Source: a virus
Length of the DNA: 40,489 nt
Reading direction: 5' to 3' (one strand)
IMG/VR virus record: IMGVR_UViG_3300034736_000523
Location: 1 to 40,489 of that record
The notes beneath the pieces are model-generated. The model was not told the origin of the DNA. It saw nothing but the letters and a program-made list of their open reading frames with translations, and did no database searches. How positions within the stretch are numbered: position 1 is the first letter of the stretch; every line of letters begins with the position of its first letter. The position numbers were made by a program, and so were the translations under genes. Shown piece after piece: positions 32,301 to 40,489 of this stretch.

Positions 32301-34740
32301 TATCTTCCATTTTTTGAAGTGTACTGCGATTTACGTTTTTCATTGCAGCAAGACCCCGAAGTAAATCTTCCTCTAGATTGCGGTATCTATTTAATGCCCA
32401 AGAAATAGCATTTGAAGGTGTCTTCCCTTTTATTTCTAAACCTGCAACATCTGAATAAGGATTAGAATAATGATCTATTTCCACCTCTACAAAAAACCCA
32501 TTTTCTTTTTGCACGACTTTAAAATCATAACCTACGGCAGCACTTTCTATAGCATCTTCCGCTCCCGCTCTTGTAGTAAAACCTCCTTTAGCTCCATCTG
32601 TAAGAAGAAAAGTAAACGTTCCATAACTACCTTCTATATCATTAGCTACAAAACCTGTAGACGAGTAATCAGGAGTTAACGATGTCCCCATAGGTTTTTC
32701 TAATTCTCTGCCTAGTCCTTGCCCTATACTATGTTTATTTGCGTCTACAAAAATAAGGTCACTAAGCATCTTTTCTTCACTGATATTAGTAAAGCCTTGT
32801 TCTGTTTCAGCATTAGGTGTAGGTATAAGTCTTTCTGCTACAGCCTCCGCATCTAAACCCGTCTCTTCTACTAGCCCCTTAAAACCTTTTTCAGCTCGTA
32901 ACGTTTCGTATACAGAAGGTGAAAACCTGTAAAGAGTATCAAACAAACCTGAATCAGGACGTAAGCCAGTAGGATTAATTGTAGGACTCTGTATGCTTGT
33001 TACTGAGAACTCCCCAGTAGGGGTAAGTACATCTGAGACAGTCATACGACCATCATCTATTAAAGTTTTTGTACGAGATAAATCACTTTCAGCTTTTGCT
33101 GCTTTATCAAAGTCTGTAATAAGTACTTGATTAGTACCTTGTCTTTTTTTCACGACATCTCTAGCTGCAAGATTTTCCTCTCTTACTTCTTTTAAGGCTT
33201 CCTTGAACTTTATTTTCTTCTCTCTAGATACTTGTCTTGCCTTCTTGTTTAAATCCTCTGATTCCAACTTTCCTAGAGATTTAGATAGGTCTTTCTTTTC
33301 AGTCTCTAAGGCTTTCCTCTCTTTACGAGAACCTTTAGCTGATGCTGCCTTTTTTAAAGCATCCCTGCTGTCAGTAGTACCTTCAACAATTTCAACTTTA
33401 GGAGTTGTTCCTTCCATTCGATATTGAGCGTTATCAGGGTTTAATCTATTAACAGTCTCCGAACGAATAACAGCTTCCATTAATTCTTCTTGTTCTGTAA
33501 ATGCTTCAGCTAAATGTTTACGAGAGTGCATACGTCTCATTAACCACTTGCCCATATTACCTAGACTTTTCGCAAGGACTACCGCCTCCCCAATAAACAA
33601 CGTTCCATTAAAAGCTGTTTCTAACATAGCTGTTACTTCAGCTTCTGTAGCACCCTCTGCTTTTAATCTTGCTCCTTGCAAAACAGCATTGTACATCGTA
33701 TCAATTTGTCCTCCAGCAATTAAAGAGTTGTTGTTATTAAAAAGGTATGTTTCTTGATTTTTAGCCCCCTCCACCATACTTTCAATAAGAGCCATTTGTT
33801 TTTCAAAAGGTAAATCTTCAAGCCTGTCTAGATTGTTATATACGTCTGAAGTATATTTTAACCCCTCTTCAGAAGCAGCTCCTACTAAAACAAACATTTC
33901 TAAAAAATCTCCAGCCATTTTTAGAGGAGTAATAGTATTAGCAAACTCATTCTGCATTTTAGAAATATCGTTAGCCATTAAATTGTTTTTAACAGACTCC
34001 CTCAAGATAGGATGAAGGCTTTCTATATCTCCTCCCTCTCTTCCTCCTACTCCTTTTGTAACATTTTGTACGTAGGCTGCTCTTTGTTCAGCAAGAGTAG
34101 GTTTCCTTTGTAACTGCCTTTCTAAATCTTGTAAAAGAAGAGCAATTTCTTTAGGCTCATTTGCTTCTTGTATATTCTTCTCATAAAGAGAAAACATATC
34201 TGTATAAAATTCTTCACCAAAAGCATTTGAAGCTTGGCTAACCATACTATAGTCGCCATTCTTAATTTGATCCTGAATTACTTCTACAGGCTCACCTGTC
34301 TTAGCACTTGCCATAACAGCTTGTTCTTTAGAGGAGTGCTTTGCTAACATAGGCTGAAATGGTATTTCTTCTACGTCATCAAATGCAAAAGCTTCTAGCT
34401 CTTCTTCTTCGGACTCAAAGGCAAAAACGTCTTCACTAGGAAAAACATTACTTCCTCCACGTACAGCATTCTCTTCACCTTCCTTCATTTCAAGATCTTC
34501 AAAGGCAGTCTCTAGTGATTTTACAGCTTCAGGATTAAAACGGCTTAAGGTGCTATTCCCTGCTTCTGTAGTAGGTTTATCTGAAACAAGTTCTGTTTCT
34601 AATGCTCCAGCTTTTCTAATATCATCTAGAGTATAACCCTTAGATTTCAAATCTTGAGCTAAGGATATTGCTTTAGCTTGGTTATCTTTAGCTTCAGGAT
34701 GAGACTCAATCGCGCCTTCTTTTGTTTCTACTTTTCTCAT
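29317..34740 (-). CDS. Giant internal virion/ejection protein
   Basis: The 1807-residue protein occupies the place of T7 gp16 (1318 residues), which enters the host with the DNA and builds the periplasmic channel. An acidic N-terminal part is followed by a Lys/Glu coiled coil (about residues 470-540) and a long alpha/beta middle. The last 600 residues have hydrophobic stretches near 1220 (ITTAVAPRK region) and 1475 (FLTTLITYGAFGLEGGLG). I could not find the transglycosylase Glu-Ser motif T7 gp16 carries near its N-terminus. The ejection role is inferred from size, position and helical texture. Confidence 0.7.
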   Translation of the reverse strand: MRKVETKEGAIESHPEAKDNQAKAISLAQDLKSKGYTLDDIRKAGALETELVSDKPTTEAGNSTLSRFNPEAVKSLETAFEDLEMKEGEENAVRGGSNVFPSEDVFAFESEEEELEAFAFDDVEEIPFQPMLAKHSSKEQAVMASAKTGEPVEVIQDQIKNGDYSMVSQASNAFGEEFYTDMFSLYEKNIQEANEPKEIALLLQDLERQLQRKPTLAEQRAAYVQNVTKGVGGREGGDIESLHPILRESVKNNLMANDISKMQNEFANTITPLKMAGDFLEMFVLVGAASEEGLKYTSDVYNNLDRLEDLPFEKQMALIESMVEGAKNQETYLFNNNNSLIAGGQIDTMYNAVLQGARLKAEGATEAEVTAMLETAFNGTLFIGEAVVLAKSLGNMGKWLMRRMHSRKHLAEAFTEQEELMEAVIRSETVNRLNPDNAQYRMEGTTPKVEIVEGTTDSRDALKKAASAKGSRKERKALETEKKDLSKSLGKLESEDLNKKARQVSREKKIKFKEALKEVREENLAARDVVKKRQGTNQVLITDFDKAAKAESDLSRTKTLIDDGRMTVSDVLTPTGEFSVTSIQSPTINPTGLRPDSGLFDTLYRFSPSVYETLRAEKGFKGLVEETGLDAEAVAERLIPTPNAETEQGFTNISEEKMLSDLIFVDANKHSIGQGLGRELEKPMGTSLTPDYSSTGFVANDIEGSYGTFTFLLTDGAKGGFTTRAGAEDAIESAAVGYDFKVVQKENGFFVEVEIDHYSNPYSDVAGLEIKGKTPSNAISWALNRYRNLEEDLLRGLAAMKNVNRSTLQKMEDKAKNAVKDLSSLENKLLMEILENGDNKGKAWNSIQKLNKDMGIKTPDNVWKSYTDIRSIYEDIYVIRERNYYNKLRAGNQKYIDFKDNGDLGIGKAIQIKDIEVDVVYDTILGKVVNKEDLAPDSIVVKLGKEKEFNGKSYTHARVTPEQIKKLTPNRTLNRRKGHIDRMYRDAGWVVLSPFKKEIDGVIKIIMRPTHIVKTEAQAKKLMEGVKAITTTKVVSKADGTSSKTVTETGPSYKSSRETQQLESDIYGDSESVQFGYGASHLKQRGEKVKGSDGVGAADTLNVFESLFKSIGSVGSALDYNAYQSLLVKFTKGFSEYLKKGANTKFLSSWQEMVSKEGMEALIKNPDMRTELINHHAYLKSLQQNNVGDFYKSIDKILTPILAPVLSNPSTKSAAIKIQALTSELYIVWNGLYQGLQNLAPALYNITTAVAPRKGWSTHAGAVVQLPAILYAFKTDNFAPLAKLLGSESLAKELVDSMRTNGLIDAIGRSNDFLDLARKEGATVATTGIGTAKKYGSKIYKGPRSLSLGIQESSIVLNNALSYLIEFNELRAAGRAFDAKGKADISFQAQKRTQSQTSLDRFAYQEQGSPVALAGQFMQAVHKFFLDVVIEPQWEVIRAPINKVMSPVTDKYLGQMGKNKGKFAETWNKAFLTTLITYGAFGLEGGLGKSMGSSFEDMIRSQYEPEEIPAVLDAFLDGGMNASINAMIEDSSVDVNATMSPSAFVDMVTSLVFEDFPKVNMVGASAFSVGGVLESVVSSGAIIYESVATEEIEWTDALSATFLEAMENFKILNTAMKSYISYWTGRNASARSLSGQLPITQTESILLNLGIQPEMHADYYHRNIFNSGFSLSFKDSKAKSITDANLQAYAREAIAETTSNAIYNMVTGEGDPELGLIKQNEIRDKWLKVTKEMNDPKYEKDIERAFINRGLKFGSEGYDVYMKPYLDAAAENNKTKYLKLLEQKATEGDMKEEIKHIREGYEIMEGK

Positions 34741-34749
34741 TTATTACAC

Positions 34750-35223
34750 CTACTGAGGGTTTAAATCTATTACAGGAGCGCCACCATCAGCCCTTGGAGT
34801 CGTGCTATTTGGCGACATACTTGAAGCCATCATTGCTAAGTTAGCTACAGAATTAAACGTAGAAGCTTGCCCTGCATATTGATTAGATTTAGCCATATTC
34901 CGTGCAATACGTGTTTGAAAGAAATCCATTTGATTTGAGAACTGCATATTCCCTGCTGTAAGAGAACCTACGGCACTATACCCACCTTGAGCTGCACTAC
35001 TCTGTAATGTCCCTCCCGTAGCTGCTCCTTGAACTATCTGTGCTTGAGCTATACGCTGTTGACGTACTGCTGCCATTTGCTCTCTAGCTTGCTGCGCTCT
35101 CCTTACACCCTCTTGGTTACGAGCCGCTTTCTTCTGTTGTTTACGGGACTTCTCCCCCGAAACAATACTCCCTGCTGTCGCAGTACCTGCTATTACTAAA
35201 GCTGTTGTTATAGGGTCAAGCAT
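34750..35223 (-). CDS. Internal virion protein, T7 gp14-like
   Basis: The 157-residue protein opens with a short hydrophobic Ala/Gly/Thr segment (ITTALVIAGTATAGSIVSGE), then an Arg/Gln/Ala-rich helix and a Gly/Ser-rich middle. This matches the small ejection protein gp14 (196 residues), which forms a pore in the host outer membrane. It lies just upstream of the giant core protein, as in T7. A good AAAGGAG ribosome site supports the ATG; it overlaps the previous gene by 16 bases. Confidence 0.7.
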   Translation of the reverse strand: MLDPITTALVIAGTATAGSIVSGEKSRKQQKKAARNQEGVRRAQQAREQMAAVRQQRIAQAQIVQGAATGGTLQSSAAQGGYSAVGSLTAGNMQFSNQMDFFQTRIARNMAKSNQYAGQASTFNSVANLAMMASSMSPNSTTPRADGGAPVIDLNPQ

Positions 35224-35528
35224 AATAGTTCTCCTTTAAATTGACCATTACTTGTGTACATTTCATCTATTACATCCATACCAAATAAACTACCAAACTT
35301 AGTAAGTTTTTTATTGTTACTAAAAGCATAAAGTTCATTTCGAGGGGCTTGGTCAATTAGGATGTAAAAAACATTAAGCATCTCTCTATACACAGAAAGC
35401 TTCCATTTTTCAACAAGACAATGCACTACCCACCCCATTGAGCTATCCTCAATGTATACAGAAAAATTAGAATCTTTGTATAGACAAGGGTGTTGTATAG
35501 AATCTTTTTCTAAAATATCTACAATCAC
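35208..35528 (-). CDS. GNAT-like small virion protein, T7 gp13-like position
   Basis: The 106-residue protein reads like a reduced acetyltransferase fold: WVVHCLVEKW, then YILIDQAPRNELYAFSNNKK and FGSLFGMDVIDEM near the end. T7 gp13 stands at the same place between nozzle and gp14. Catalysis is not claimed, as the acetyl-CoA loop is not evident. The start is a GTG (35526-35528) overlapping the nozzle stop, with AGAGG upstream. Confidence 0.55.
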   Translation of the reverse strand: MIVDILEKDSIQHPCLYKDSNFSVYIEDSSMGWVVHCLVEKWKLSVYREMLNVFYILIDQAPRNELYAFSNNKKLTKFGSLFGMDVIDEMYTSNGQFKGELLCLTL

Positions 35529-36742
35529 ATTCTACCTCTCATGGTATAACCTACTGAGTACCCTAAGAGTTGCATATCTTTTTCTGGCTCTGCTTGGAAT
35601 ACAAATTGAACAGCATCCCCATTACCACGAATATTAAACTTCTTAGAGATAAGACTTTCACCTGTATCAAATGTATAGGGGTAGACATCTGGTATAAAGC
35701 CTCTTTGCATTGGCTTGTATAACTGCATTGCTTTACCTCTACCTTCACCATTCAAGATACCTGTGTACTTCCCGTATGCGGCACTCTTATCGAAATCCCA
35801 ACGAGCTTGAAACAAACAAGCACTAGGATAATCAAATACATAACTATCTGCTTCATATCCTGTTATTGTTGTTTCTGTCTTTCTGAAAAATACTTTAGCT
35901 TGTGACACAGCTTTCTTATTAGAAAACTTACCAAGTGTTTCATAACCAGTGACAAGATAAGCTTCTTGGTCTGTACCAAAATCTTTAAATACACGATTAA
36001 CTCTAGAAGAGAATGAGTACGTGACATTAGTATCAGTTTGAAGAGAACTGGGATAATACAAAGCATTAGCTATGGTAAATGGCATACGGAGTTTGTAGGA
36101 GGCACTAGATTGCTTTTGAGGATAGAATGCACCTACAGTTGTATCTAGAACTAAACCTGCACCTTGTGTCTGAGGAAGCCACCATTCACATTGTTTAGTA
36201 CCTGAGTTATATACGCCTTGTGCGCCTTCTCCTGCAAGAGTAGATAAGTAATAAGAACGTATGGATGTTTCTGTAATATCTGTAGCATCTGCTGTATTAA
36301 ATTGATTCACAGCAATTTGCATAATAGCGTTATTAGAAAAGTAATAGATATTATTATCTGCTACTACAATACTTTTAGCACTATCTATACCCCTGTCGGT
36401 AATCTTTTCTACATTAAAAGATGTAGCTTTAAATCCTCCATCAGGGTTGTAGATATACCACACACCATTACCAGCAAAGATAAGAACACCTGAACTATAA
36501 GATTGCATAGCCTTAATACGTTGAGTATCTTCTAGCTCTATTACACCTCCATCTGTATCTAGTAAGTCTGGGAACTCACTGCTAGTAGGGTCATTTTGTT
36601 GATAACACCTACCTACATCACTGTCAGTTTCTACTACTTGAGTGAAGTACACCATACTATCTACAGCGTAAAAGAATCTCCCAAATGCACTAGCACAGGA
36701 AGTAGGGTTCTTAAAGTTCTTCTTAGGGCTATCTACCGCCAT
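35525..36742 (-). CDS. Tail nozzle protein, C-terminal part (T7 gp12-like)
   Basis: In this 405-residue protein, residues 1-30 (FKNPTSCASAFGRFFYAVD) and about 85-110 (AMQSYSSGVLIFAGNGVWYI) are typical of the propeller part of T7-like tail tubular protein B; later blocks give the beta platform. Together with the 333-residue gene before it the length is 738, close to one T7 gp12 (794). It has its own ATG and AGAGG site after a 27-base gap, so the split looks genuine. Confidence 0.75.
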   Translation of the reverse strand: MAVDSPKKNFKNPTSCASAFGRFFYAVDSMVYFTQVVETDSDVGRCYQQNDPTSSEFPDLLDTDGGVIELEDTQRIKAMQSYSSGVLIFAGNGVWYIYNPDGGFKATSFNVEKITDRGIDSAKSIVVADNNIYYFSNNAIMQIAVNQFNTADATDITETSIRSYYLSTLAGEGAQGVYNSGTKQCEWWLPQTQGAGLVLDTTVGAFYPQKQSSASYKLRMPFTIANALYYPSSLQTDTNVTYSFSSRVNRVFKDFGTDQEAYLVTGYETLGKFSNKKAVSQAKVFFRKTETTITGYEADSYVFDYPSACLFQARWDFDKSAAYGKYTGILNGEGRGKAMQLYKPMQRGFIPDVYPYTFDTGESLISKKFNIRGNGDAVQFVFQAEPEKDMQLLGYSVGYTMRGRM

Positions 36743-36769
36743 AATATCCTCTTATCTCTTTTAATTTCA

Positions 36770-37771
36770 TTATGGTATATCTAAAAATTCATCACTATAA
36801 GGTGGCTTGTAAGGAGGAATACCACCACCACCAGAAGGAGTATTAGTGTCTTCAGGGTCTATAACATCAGGCTCATCTGGATTATATGTAGGAGTTCCTG
36901 AAAAGTTTATAGTCCCTATAGGAACTAATGTTGTACTTGGCGCACCATCTTCTTCAGGGTTAAGCAATTTAGCATCTCTGTTAAAATCATTAATGTCATA
37001 AACATAATGACCTCGCCCTGCTTTACTGTTTCCGAAGTTAGCCCCTTTAACATCTTTGGATGAGAAGACTGTATCCCCACCTTCATCTATAATAATTCCT
37101 ACAGAAGCTACTTGTGCATTACTAGGATAAACTCCTGTAAAATTTTTAAAGGCAGTTGTTACAAGTTTTTCTACTTTATTACCTTCTAAATCTGCTCTTG
37201 TAAGATGCCAATCAGCATTAAATAAATTGTACTTATGGTTGTCTGAAAGATTAATAGGTTGCTCGGATATTTCTAATCCATCATCTACTAATTCAAAGTC
37301 ACGTACATTTACCTTAACACTACTAACAAAAATTTCTTTTGTAAGTTCTTTGTACTCACACATAACAGGGTTAGTACCTTGGTCTGTAGTGATAATGAGG
37401 AAGTTAGTTGTTTCAGCTATTTGTGTTTTTACTACAGCCGAAGAAATGACAACCTCTGCTATAAATGTAAAGTCATCATCTACCGCATGAAAACGAAGTT
37501 TGGTTTGTGGTGTGTCGTCTGTAACTGTAACACATACTAAAGATGGGCCTCTCCAATAGAATACATTCTCTACAGCAGCAAACCCTCCAGTAATAACAAA
37601 AGGAGTTACTAAATCTTGAAACCCTAAACGTCTTTTACGAATTAATCCATCTTTATTAATTACAAAATTTAATTCATCTGATGTGAAACTTTCAGGAAAA
37701 GCAAGAGCTGAAGTCTCGGTATTCAAACCTTTGATTAAAGAAAGATAATCTTTTTGTCCTGAAGCCCTCAT
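36770..37771 (-). CDS. Tail nozzle protein, N-terminal part (T7 gp12-like)
   Basis: The 333-residue protein starts with the usual nozzle N-terminus: LSLIKGLNTETSALAFPESF, then NKDGLIRKRRLGF. It ends in a Gly/Pro-rich flexible stretch (GGGGIPPYKPPYSDEFLDIP), as a domain linker would. The next gene carries the remaining nozzle domains. AAGGAT stands upstream of the ATG. The two proteins probably associate to form the tail tip. Confidence 0.75.
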   Translation of the reverse strand: MRASGQKDYLSLIKGLNTETSALAFPESFTSDELNFVINKDGLIRKRRLGFQDLVTPFVITGGFAAVENVFYWRGPSLVCVTVTDDTPQTKLRFHAVDDDFTFIAEVVISSAVVKTQIAETTNFLIITTDQGTNPVMCEYKELTKEIFVSSVKVNVRDFELVDDGLEISEQPINLSDNHKYNLFNADWHLTRADLEGNKVEKLVTTAFKNFTGVYPSNAQVASVGIIIDEGGDTVFSSKDVKGANFGNSKAGRGHYVYDINDFNRDAKLLNPEEDGAPSTTLVPIGTINFSGTPTYNPDEPDVIDPEDTNTPSGGGGIPPYKPPYSDEFLDIP

Positions 37772-37773
37772 AA

Positions 37774-38073
37774 CTAATCCTTATACTTACCCATTAAAAA
37801 CTTCTTAATGGCAGTAGGTTGTTTATGTTTATCTGGAACTTCCAAATTGTTTACTTCTGCCCACTTCAATAAGTCTGCTTTATTATTTAAGCTTTCTAAA
37901 TCTGCACTCTTTACAACAGAAGATGCAGGGGCTTTTTTACTTAGCTCATAAAGTTCCCAAGCTCTCGCTGCTTCACTCTTTCTAATAAAGCATCCACTAA
38001 GTGCTTCAGCAACTTTACCACTCCGACTCCACCTATAAAAACCATCAAAGATTAATTTGTAATCAGTATCCAT
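37774..38073 (-). CDS. Small virion-region protein with HeH/LEM-like C-terminus
   Basis: This is a 99-residue protein. Residues about 55-99 (KADLLKWAEVNNLEVPDKHK, then AIKKFLMGKYKD) resemble a helix-extended-loop-helix (HeH/SAP-like) DNA- or protein-binding fold. The N-terminal half is helical and aromatic. It sits between adaptor and nozzle and overlaps neither. Function unknown. Confidence 0.55.
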   Translation of the reverse strand: MDTDYKLIFDGFYRWSRSGKVAEALSGCFIRKSEAARAWELYELSKKAPASSVVKSADLESLNNKADLLKWAEVNNLEVPDKHKQPTAIKKFLMGKYKD

Positions 38074-38075
38074 TA

Positions 38076-38858
38076 TTAGCCATGACCTCTAGGTACGTAA
38101 CTTCCACTTAGACCTTTCCTTCCATAAGAAGCTTTACTACGGCCTTGTCCTAATGTACGGTTGTCTTGTTGAAGTTTTATTTTCTTAACTCTTGCTCTTT
38201 GAGCAATCATTCCGATAGGTTGTTGATGAACTAAAGTAAGAGCTTCATTAAGAAACATATCTAAGTAAGTTTCAGATAAATGATTTGGGATAGGTATTTC
38301 AAAAACATCTTCTTGTAAAAAGACTTTCTCTTGAGAGCCTACAAATCTGGTCTTACTTGCTTGAAGGGTAGTATCGAATTCGTTATTATAAGAATCGAAT
38401 ACAACATGAACATTATCAAAAGAAGTAAAATAAGAAGGAAATTGGTTAGTTTTAATAGACATTCTATTATCATTGTAACCTTTTACTATTATAGAGTTTG
38501 TAGTATTTGAATGCAACGTATGCTCTACAAAATCAAGTGGAGGTAAGTACGTTATTAATTGGTAATCAAGTTCACCTGTTTTCTTTGATACGTTGTACCA
38601 AATTTTACTTTCTTGTATTTTCTGTACCTTTTTAGGTAGCAGCATAGAATTAGGACGAGCTATATCTGATAAGGATTCTAAAGCTAAATCATCCATAGTA
38701 AATAAAACATTGTCGTATTCTTGCACCATTTGGTAGTACACACGTTCTGCTATTTTAGCTACTTGTTGAGACTCATCCGTATCAAATATACTGTCTACAT
38801 AAAAACCACTTGTTGCATCAAGGTACTCTTGAACAACCATTAACAATGTTCTTCTCAT
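38076..38858 (-). CDS. Head-tail adaptor (tail tubular protein A, T7 gp11-like)
   Basis: The 260-residue protein has the typical start QEYLDATSGFYVDSIFDTDE, then VAKIAERVYYQMV, followed by a beta domain and a basic C-terminal extension (GRSKASYGRKGLSGSYVPRG). The adaptor forms a ring under the portal and holds the nozzle. Length is a little more than T7 gp11 (196). GGAG lies at good distance from the ATG. Position between capsid and nozzle supports the call. Confidence 0.8.
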   Translation of the reverse strand: MRRTLLMVVQEYLDATSGFYVDSIFDTDESQQVAKIAERVYYQMVQEYDNVLFTMDDLALESLSDIARPNSMLLPKKVQKIQESKIWYNVSKKTGELDYQLITYLPPLDFVEHTLHSNTTNSIIVKGYNDNRMSIKTNQFPSYFTSFDNVHVVFDSYNNEFDTTLQASKTRFVGSQEKVFLQEDVFEIPIPNHLSETYLDMFLNEALTLVHQQPIGMIAQRARVKKIKLQQDNRTLGQGRSKASYGRKGLSGSYVPRGHG

Positions 38859-38882
38859 TTTTTATCTCCAAGGAACTTTATG

Positions 38883-38906
38883 AAAGGGACTCCTAAGAAT
38901 CCCTTT
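38883..38906 (-). terminator. Hairpin behind the major capsid gene
   Basis: AAAGGGA and TCCCTTT (38883-38889 and 38900-38906) form a 7-base stem with a 10-base loop, in the 65-base gap after the capsid gene. T7 has its main late terminator in exactly this place. On the minus strand the U-tract is short (TTT within the stem), so it would be a partial terminator that lets downstream genes be expressed at lower level. Confidence 0.6.
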
Positions 38907-38923
38907 TAAAAACTACCTGTTAA

Positions 38924-39892
38924 TTAGACAGGCGTTGCTATAGTCACTAATGCTTCAGGACGTTTAAGCGCAAAGCCATAACGACAAGTAGCAGACCATT
39001 CATCACGTTTCAGGTTAGTGTTACGGAAGAATTCAGTCTCAGGACGCTGACGGATAACACCCATGAACGGCATTGAAGTGTCATTAGCCATAGACATTGC
39101 AACACAACCTTTACCAGTAATTGCACCACCACCAGTGCCATCACTTTTGGCAAGAGCTTCACCAGTAATAGCTGGCAAGTTGTGACTTACCATGATGTTA
39201 ATACCAGCAATGTTACGAACAATATTAAGCTTATCCCCAAAGCCAGTTTGCACTAGACCTTGTACATCGAAGTTAAACTGTGAACCATTAGTTACTTCAG
39301 TAATGTTTAAGAGCTTATTAAGATCGTACTCGGTTTCAGGAGTAACTATTAACATACGATTTTCGGTAGGGACATAAGCCTTATCAAAAGCGTACTTGAT
39401 GAACATGATGTCCTCAATAGTTATAGCACCACCAGTACCACCACCTTTAAGACGATGAGGGACACCACCAATAGCATTGTTATTACCAAGAGTCTGAGAG
39501 TTAGCTGTAGCTAGAACAGCAGTCTCCATATCTGTAGCCATAGCAATACCAGACTTGTGGACATTCTCTTGATAGAATGCTTCTGATTGATGCGCATCTT
39601 GCTTCATACGGTCTGTTACAAAGAAACCATCCTGCTTATAGGCAGTAACAGTAAGGTCTTTACGAGAAGTAGTCATACCGTCATAGGTAATCTGAGTATT
39701 CTCTGTGTAATCTGAAACATCACGATCTGCCGTCAAGGTAACATTAAGAGTGTCACCATCAGGGAAGATACCTGTTTTGTCATCGAACAAAGGACGACCA
39801 ACTAACCAGTCATCAAACTGCTTCTCTAAAGAAGCTTGATATAGCTCTTGACGAACTAGGTTAGGTACTGCTGCATAAGTAAAAGTTGACAT
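38924..39892 (-). CDS. Major capsid protein (HK97 fold)
   Basis: In this 322-residue protein an N-terminal arm (PNLVRQELYQASLEKQFDDW) leads to an E-loop-like stretch with many Thr and Asp. A P-domain helix follows with MATDMETAVLATANSQTLGN, and the A-domain segment includes RMLIVTPETEYDLNKLL. The end, WSATCRYGFALKRPEALV, is highly typical of T7-like capsids. Position directly after the scaffold fits. It forms the icosahedral head. Confidence 0.88.
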   Translation of the reverse strand: MSTFTYAAVPNLVRQELYQASLEKQFDDWLVGRPLFDDKTGIFPDGDTLNVTLTADRDVSDYTENTQITYDGMTTSRKDLTVTAYKQDGFFVTDRMKQDAHQSEAFYQENVHKSGIAMATDMETAVLATANSQTLGNNNAIGGVPHRLKGGGTGGAITIEDIMFIKYAFDKAYVPTENRMLIVTPETEYDLNKLLNITEVTNGSQFNFDVQGLVQTGFGDKLNIVRNIAGINIMVSHNLPAITGEALAKSDGTGGGAITGKGCVAMSMANDTSMPFMGVIRQRPETEFFRNTNLKRDEWSATCRYGFALKRPEALVTIATPV

Positions 39893-39905
39893 AATATTTT
39901 CTCAG

Positions 39906-40489
39906 TTAGAAAGTTAATTTAACACCTTGTTTCTCTGCAATCTTACGATAGTTATCTACTGCTGTATTTACGCGTGTGCGGTCGTTAAAACCCCGCGAAA
40001 AATCCAGACCAGTTTCTTTATTCTGGCTAAAACCAGATACAGAGTTACTAGGGTTATAAGTTGTTTTGGGTTGTTTATCTAAACCGAATAACTTTTTAAA
40101 GCGTTTCGGATTAGCCTGTGCCTCTTTGATAATATCTTCATCAGACATACCTAAGTCCTTAGCACTTTCACGGAGTTTCTGCTCATAAGAATCTCCATAT
40201 ATCGCTTGTGCAGCACTAATACTTTCATTTTGGTTTTTACTAAACACTTCTTGTTGTTGAGAAGTACTTAATGACCCCATAACTTCTTGTAGTAGTTGCT
40301 GTTTAAGCGTTTCAACGTCCAACTGAGGGGTTGTCTCAGTGGTTTGACTTGGCTGCAATTCCTTCACAGGGGATTCCTCTTTATTTTTTAATTGTGATAA
40401 AGCGTCTTCCAGCTTTGTACTTTGGTTAAGTTTAGCTTCAAGTTCCTGAATTCGAGCTTCCATCGTTTTAGTCTCATCAACCTTATCTT
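39906..40489 (-). CDS. Capsid scaffolding protein (partial, runs off the right edge)
   Basis: The visible 193 codons encode a helical, Gln/Glu/Lys-rich protein with a coiled coil at the front (MEARIQELEAKLNQ), a disordered middle and a basic C-terminus (KIAEKQGVKLTF), the standard scaffold layout. An ATG exists at 40463, but it has no ribosome site, and the same frame stays open to the window end (DKVDETKT before that Met). The true start therefore lies outside. Confidence 0.75.
   Translation of the reverse strand, partial: DKVDETKTMEARIQELEAKLNQSTKLEDALSQLKNKEESPVKELQPSQTTETTPQLDVETLKQQLLQEVMGSLSTSQQQEVFSKNQNESISAAQAIYGDSYEQKLRESAKDLGMSDEDIIKEAQANPKRFKKLFGLDKQPKTTYNPSNSVSGFSQNKETGLDFSRGFNDRTRVNTAVDNYRKIAEKQGVKLTF

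Noticed and set aside
1-40489. CRISPR arrays, tRNA genes, integrase or insertion sequences
   Set aside because: Looked for spaced repeats, T-loop patterns and recombinase or transposase motifs; none seen, in keeping with a strictly lytic phage.

Overview
The window is most of the genome of a short-tailed (podovirus-type) lytic phage of the wider T7-like group. The evidence is a T7-type primase-helicase, a family A DNA polymerase, a 5'-3' exonuclease and a full T7-like virion gene order: scaffold, capsid, adaptor, nozzle, internal virion proteins, fibres, holin, small terminase, spanin, large terminase. No single-subunit T7 RNA polymerase gene is present. Together with thyX and a metallophosphoesterase, this recalls the marine T7-like phages that lack an RNA polymerase (Roseophage SIO1, Vibrio phage VpV262). 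That comparison is from memory, not from a search, and the host cannot be named. DNA is AT-rich and genes are tightly packed, mostly with 4-8 base overlaps.

Layout. (1) Bases 1-9815, minus strand: holin, a tail spike, a fibre with its small partner, a second spike, small terminase, spanin-like protein, large terminase. (2) 9816-10729: a 0.9 kb divergent control region full of inverted repeats. (3) 10730-25903, plus strand: first a run of tiny unknown genes (10.7-14.3 kb), then replication and nucleotide metabolism. These include primase-helicase, HTH, zinc-ribbon and sigma-like proteins, DNA polymerase, an SSB candidate, dUTPase, exonuclease, endonuclease VII, metallophosphoesterase, a lysozyme-like protein, ThyX and a DUF3310-like protein. 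(4) 25904-25948: a convergent bidirectional terminator. (5) 25949-40489, minus strand: read from the right edge, scaffold, capsid, adaptor, two-part nozzle, internal virion proteins, an HNH-like protein and a LamG protein with small partners.

The minus-strand block at the left and the one at the right are probably one late transcription unit running out of base 1 and back in at base 40489. The portal gene, expected between large terminase and scaffold, is missing, and the scaffold frame is open at the right edge. The window is therefore not the complete circle or full unit genome. The likely programme is an early/middle plus arm read by host polymerase, with the sigma-like protein at 16818-17336 a candidate for redirecting host polymerase to the late arm.
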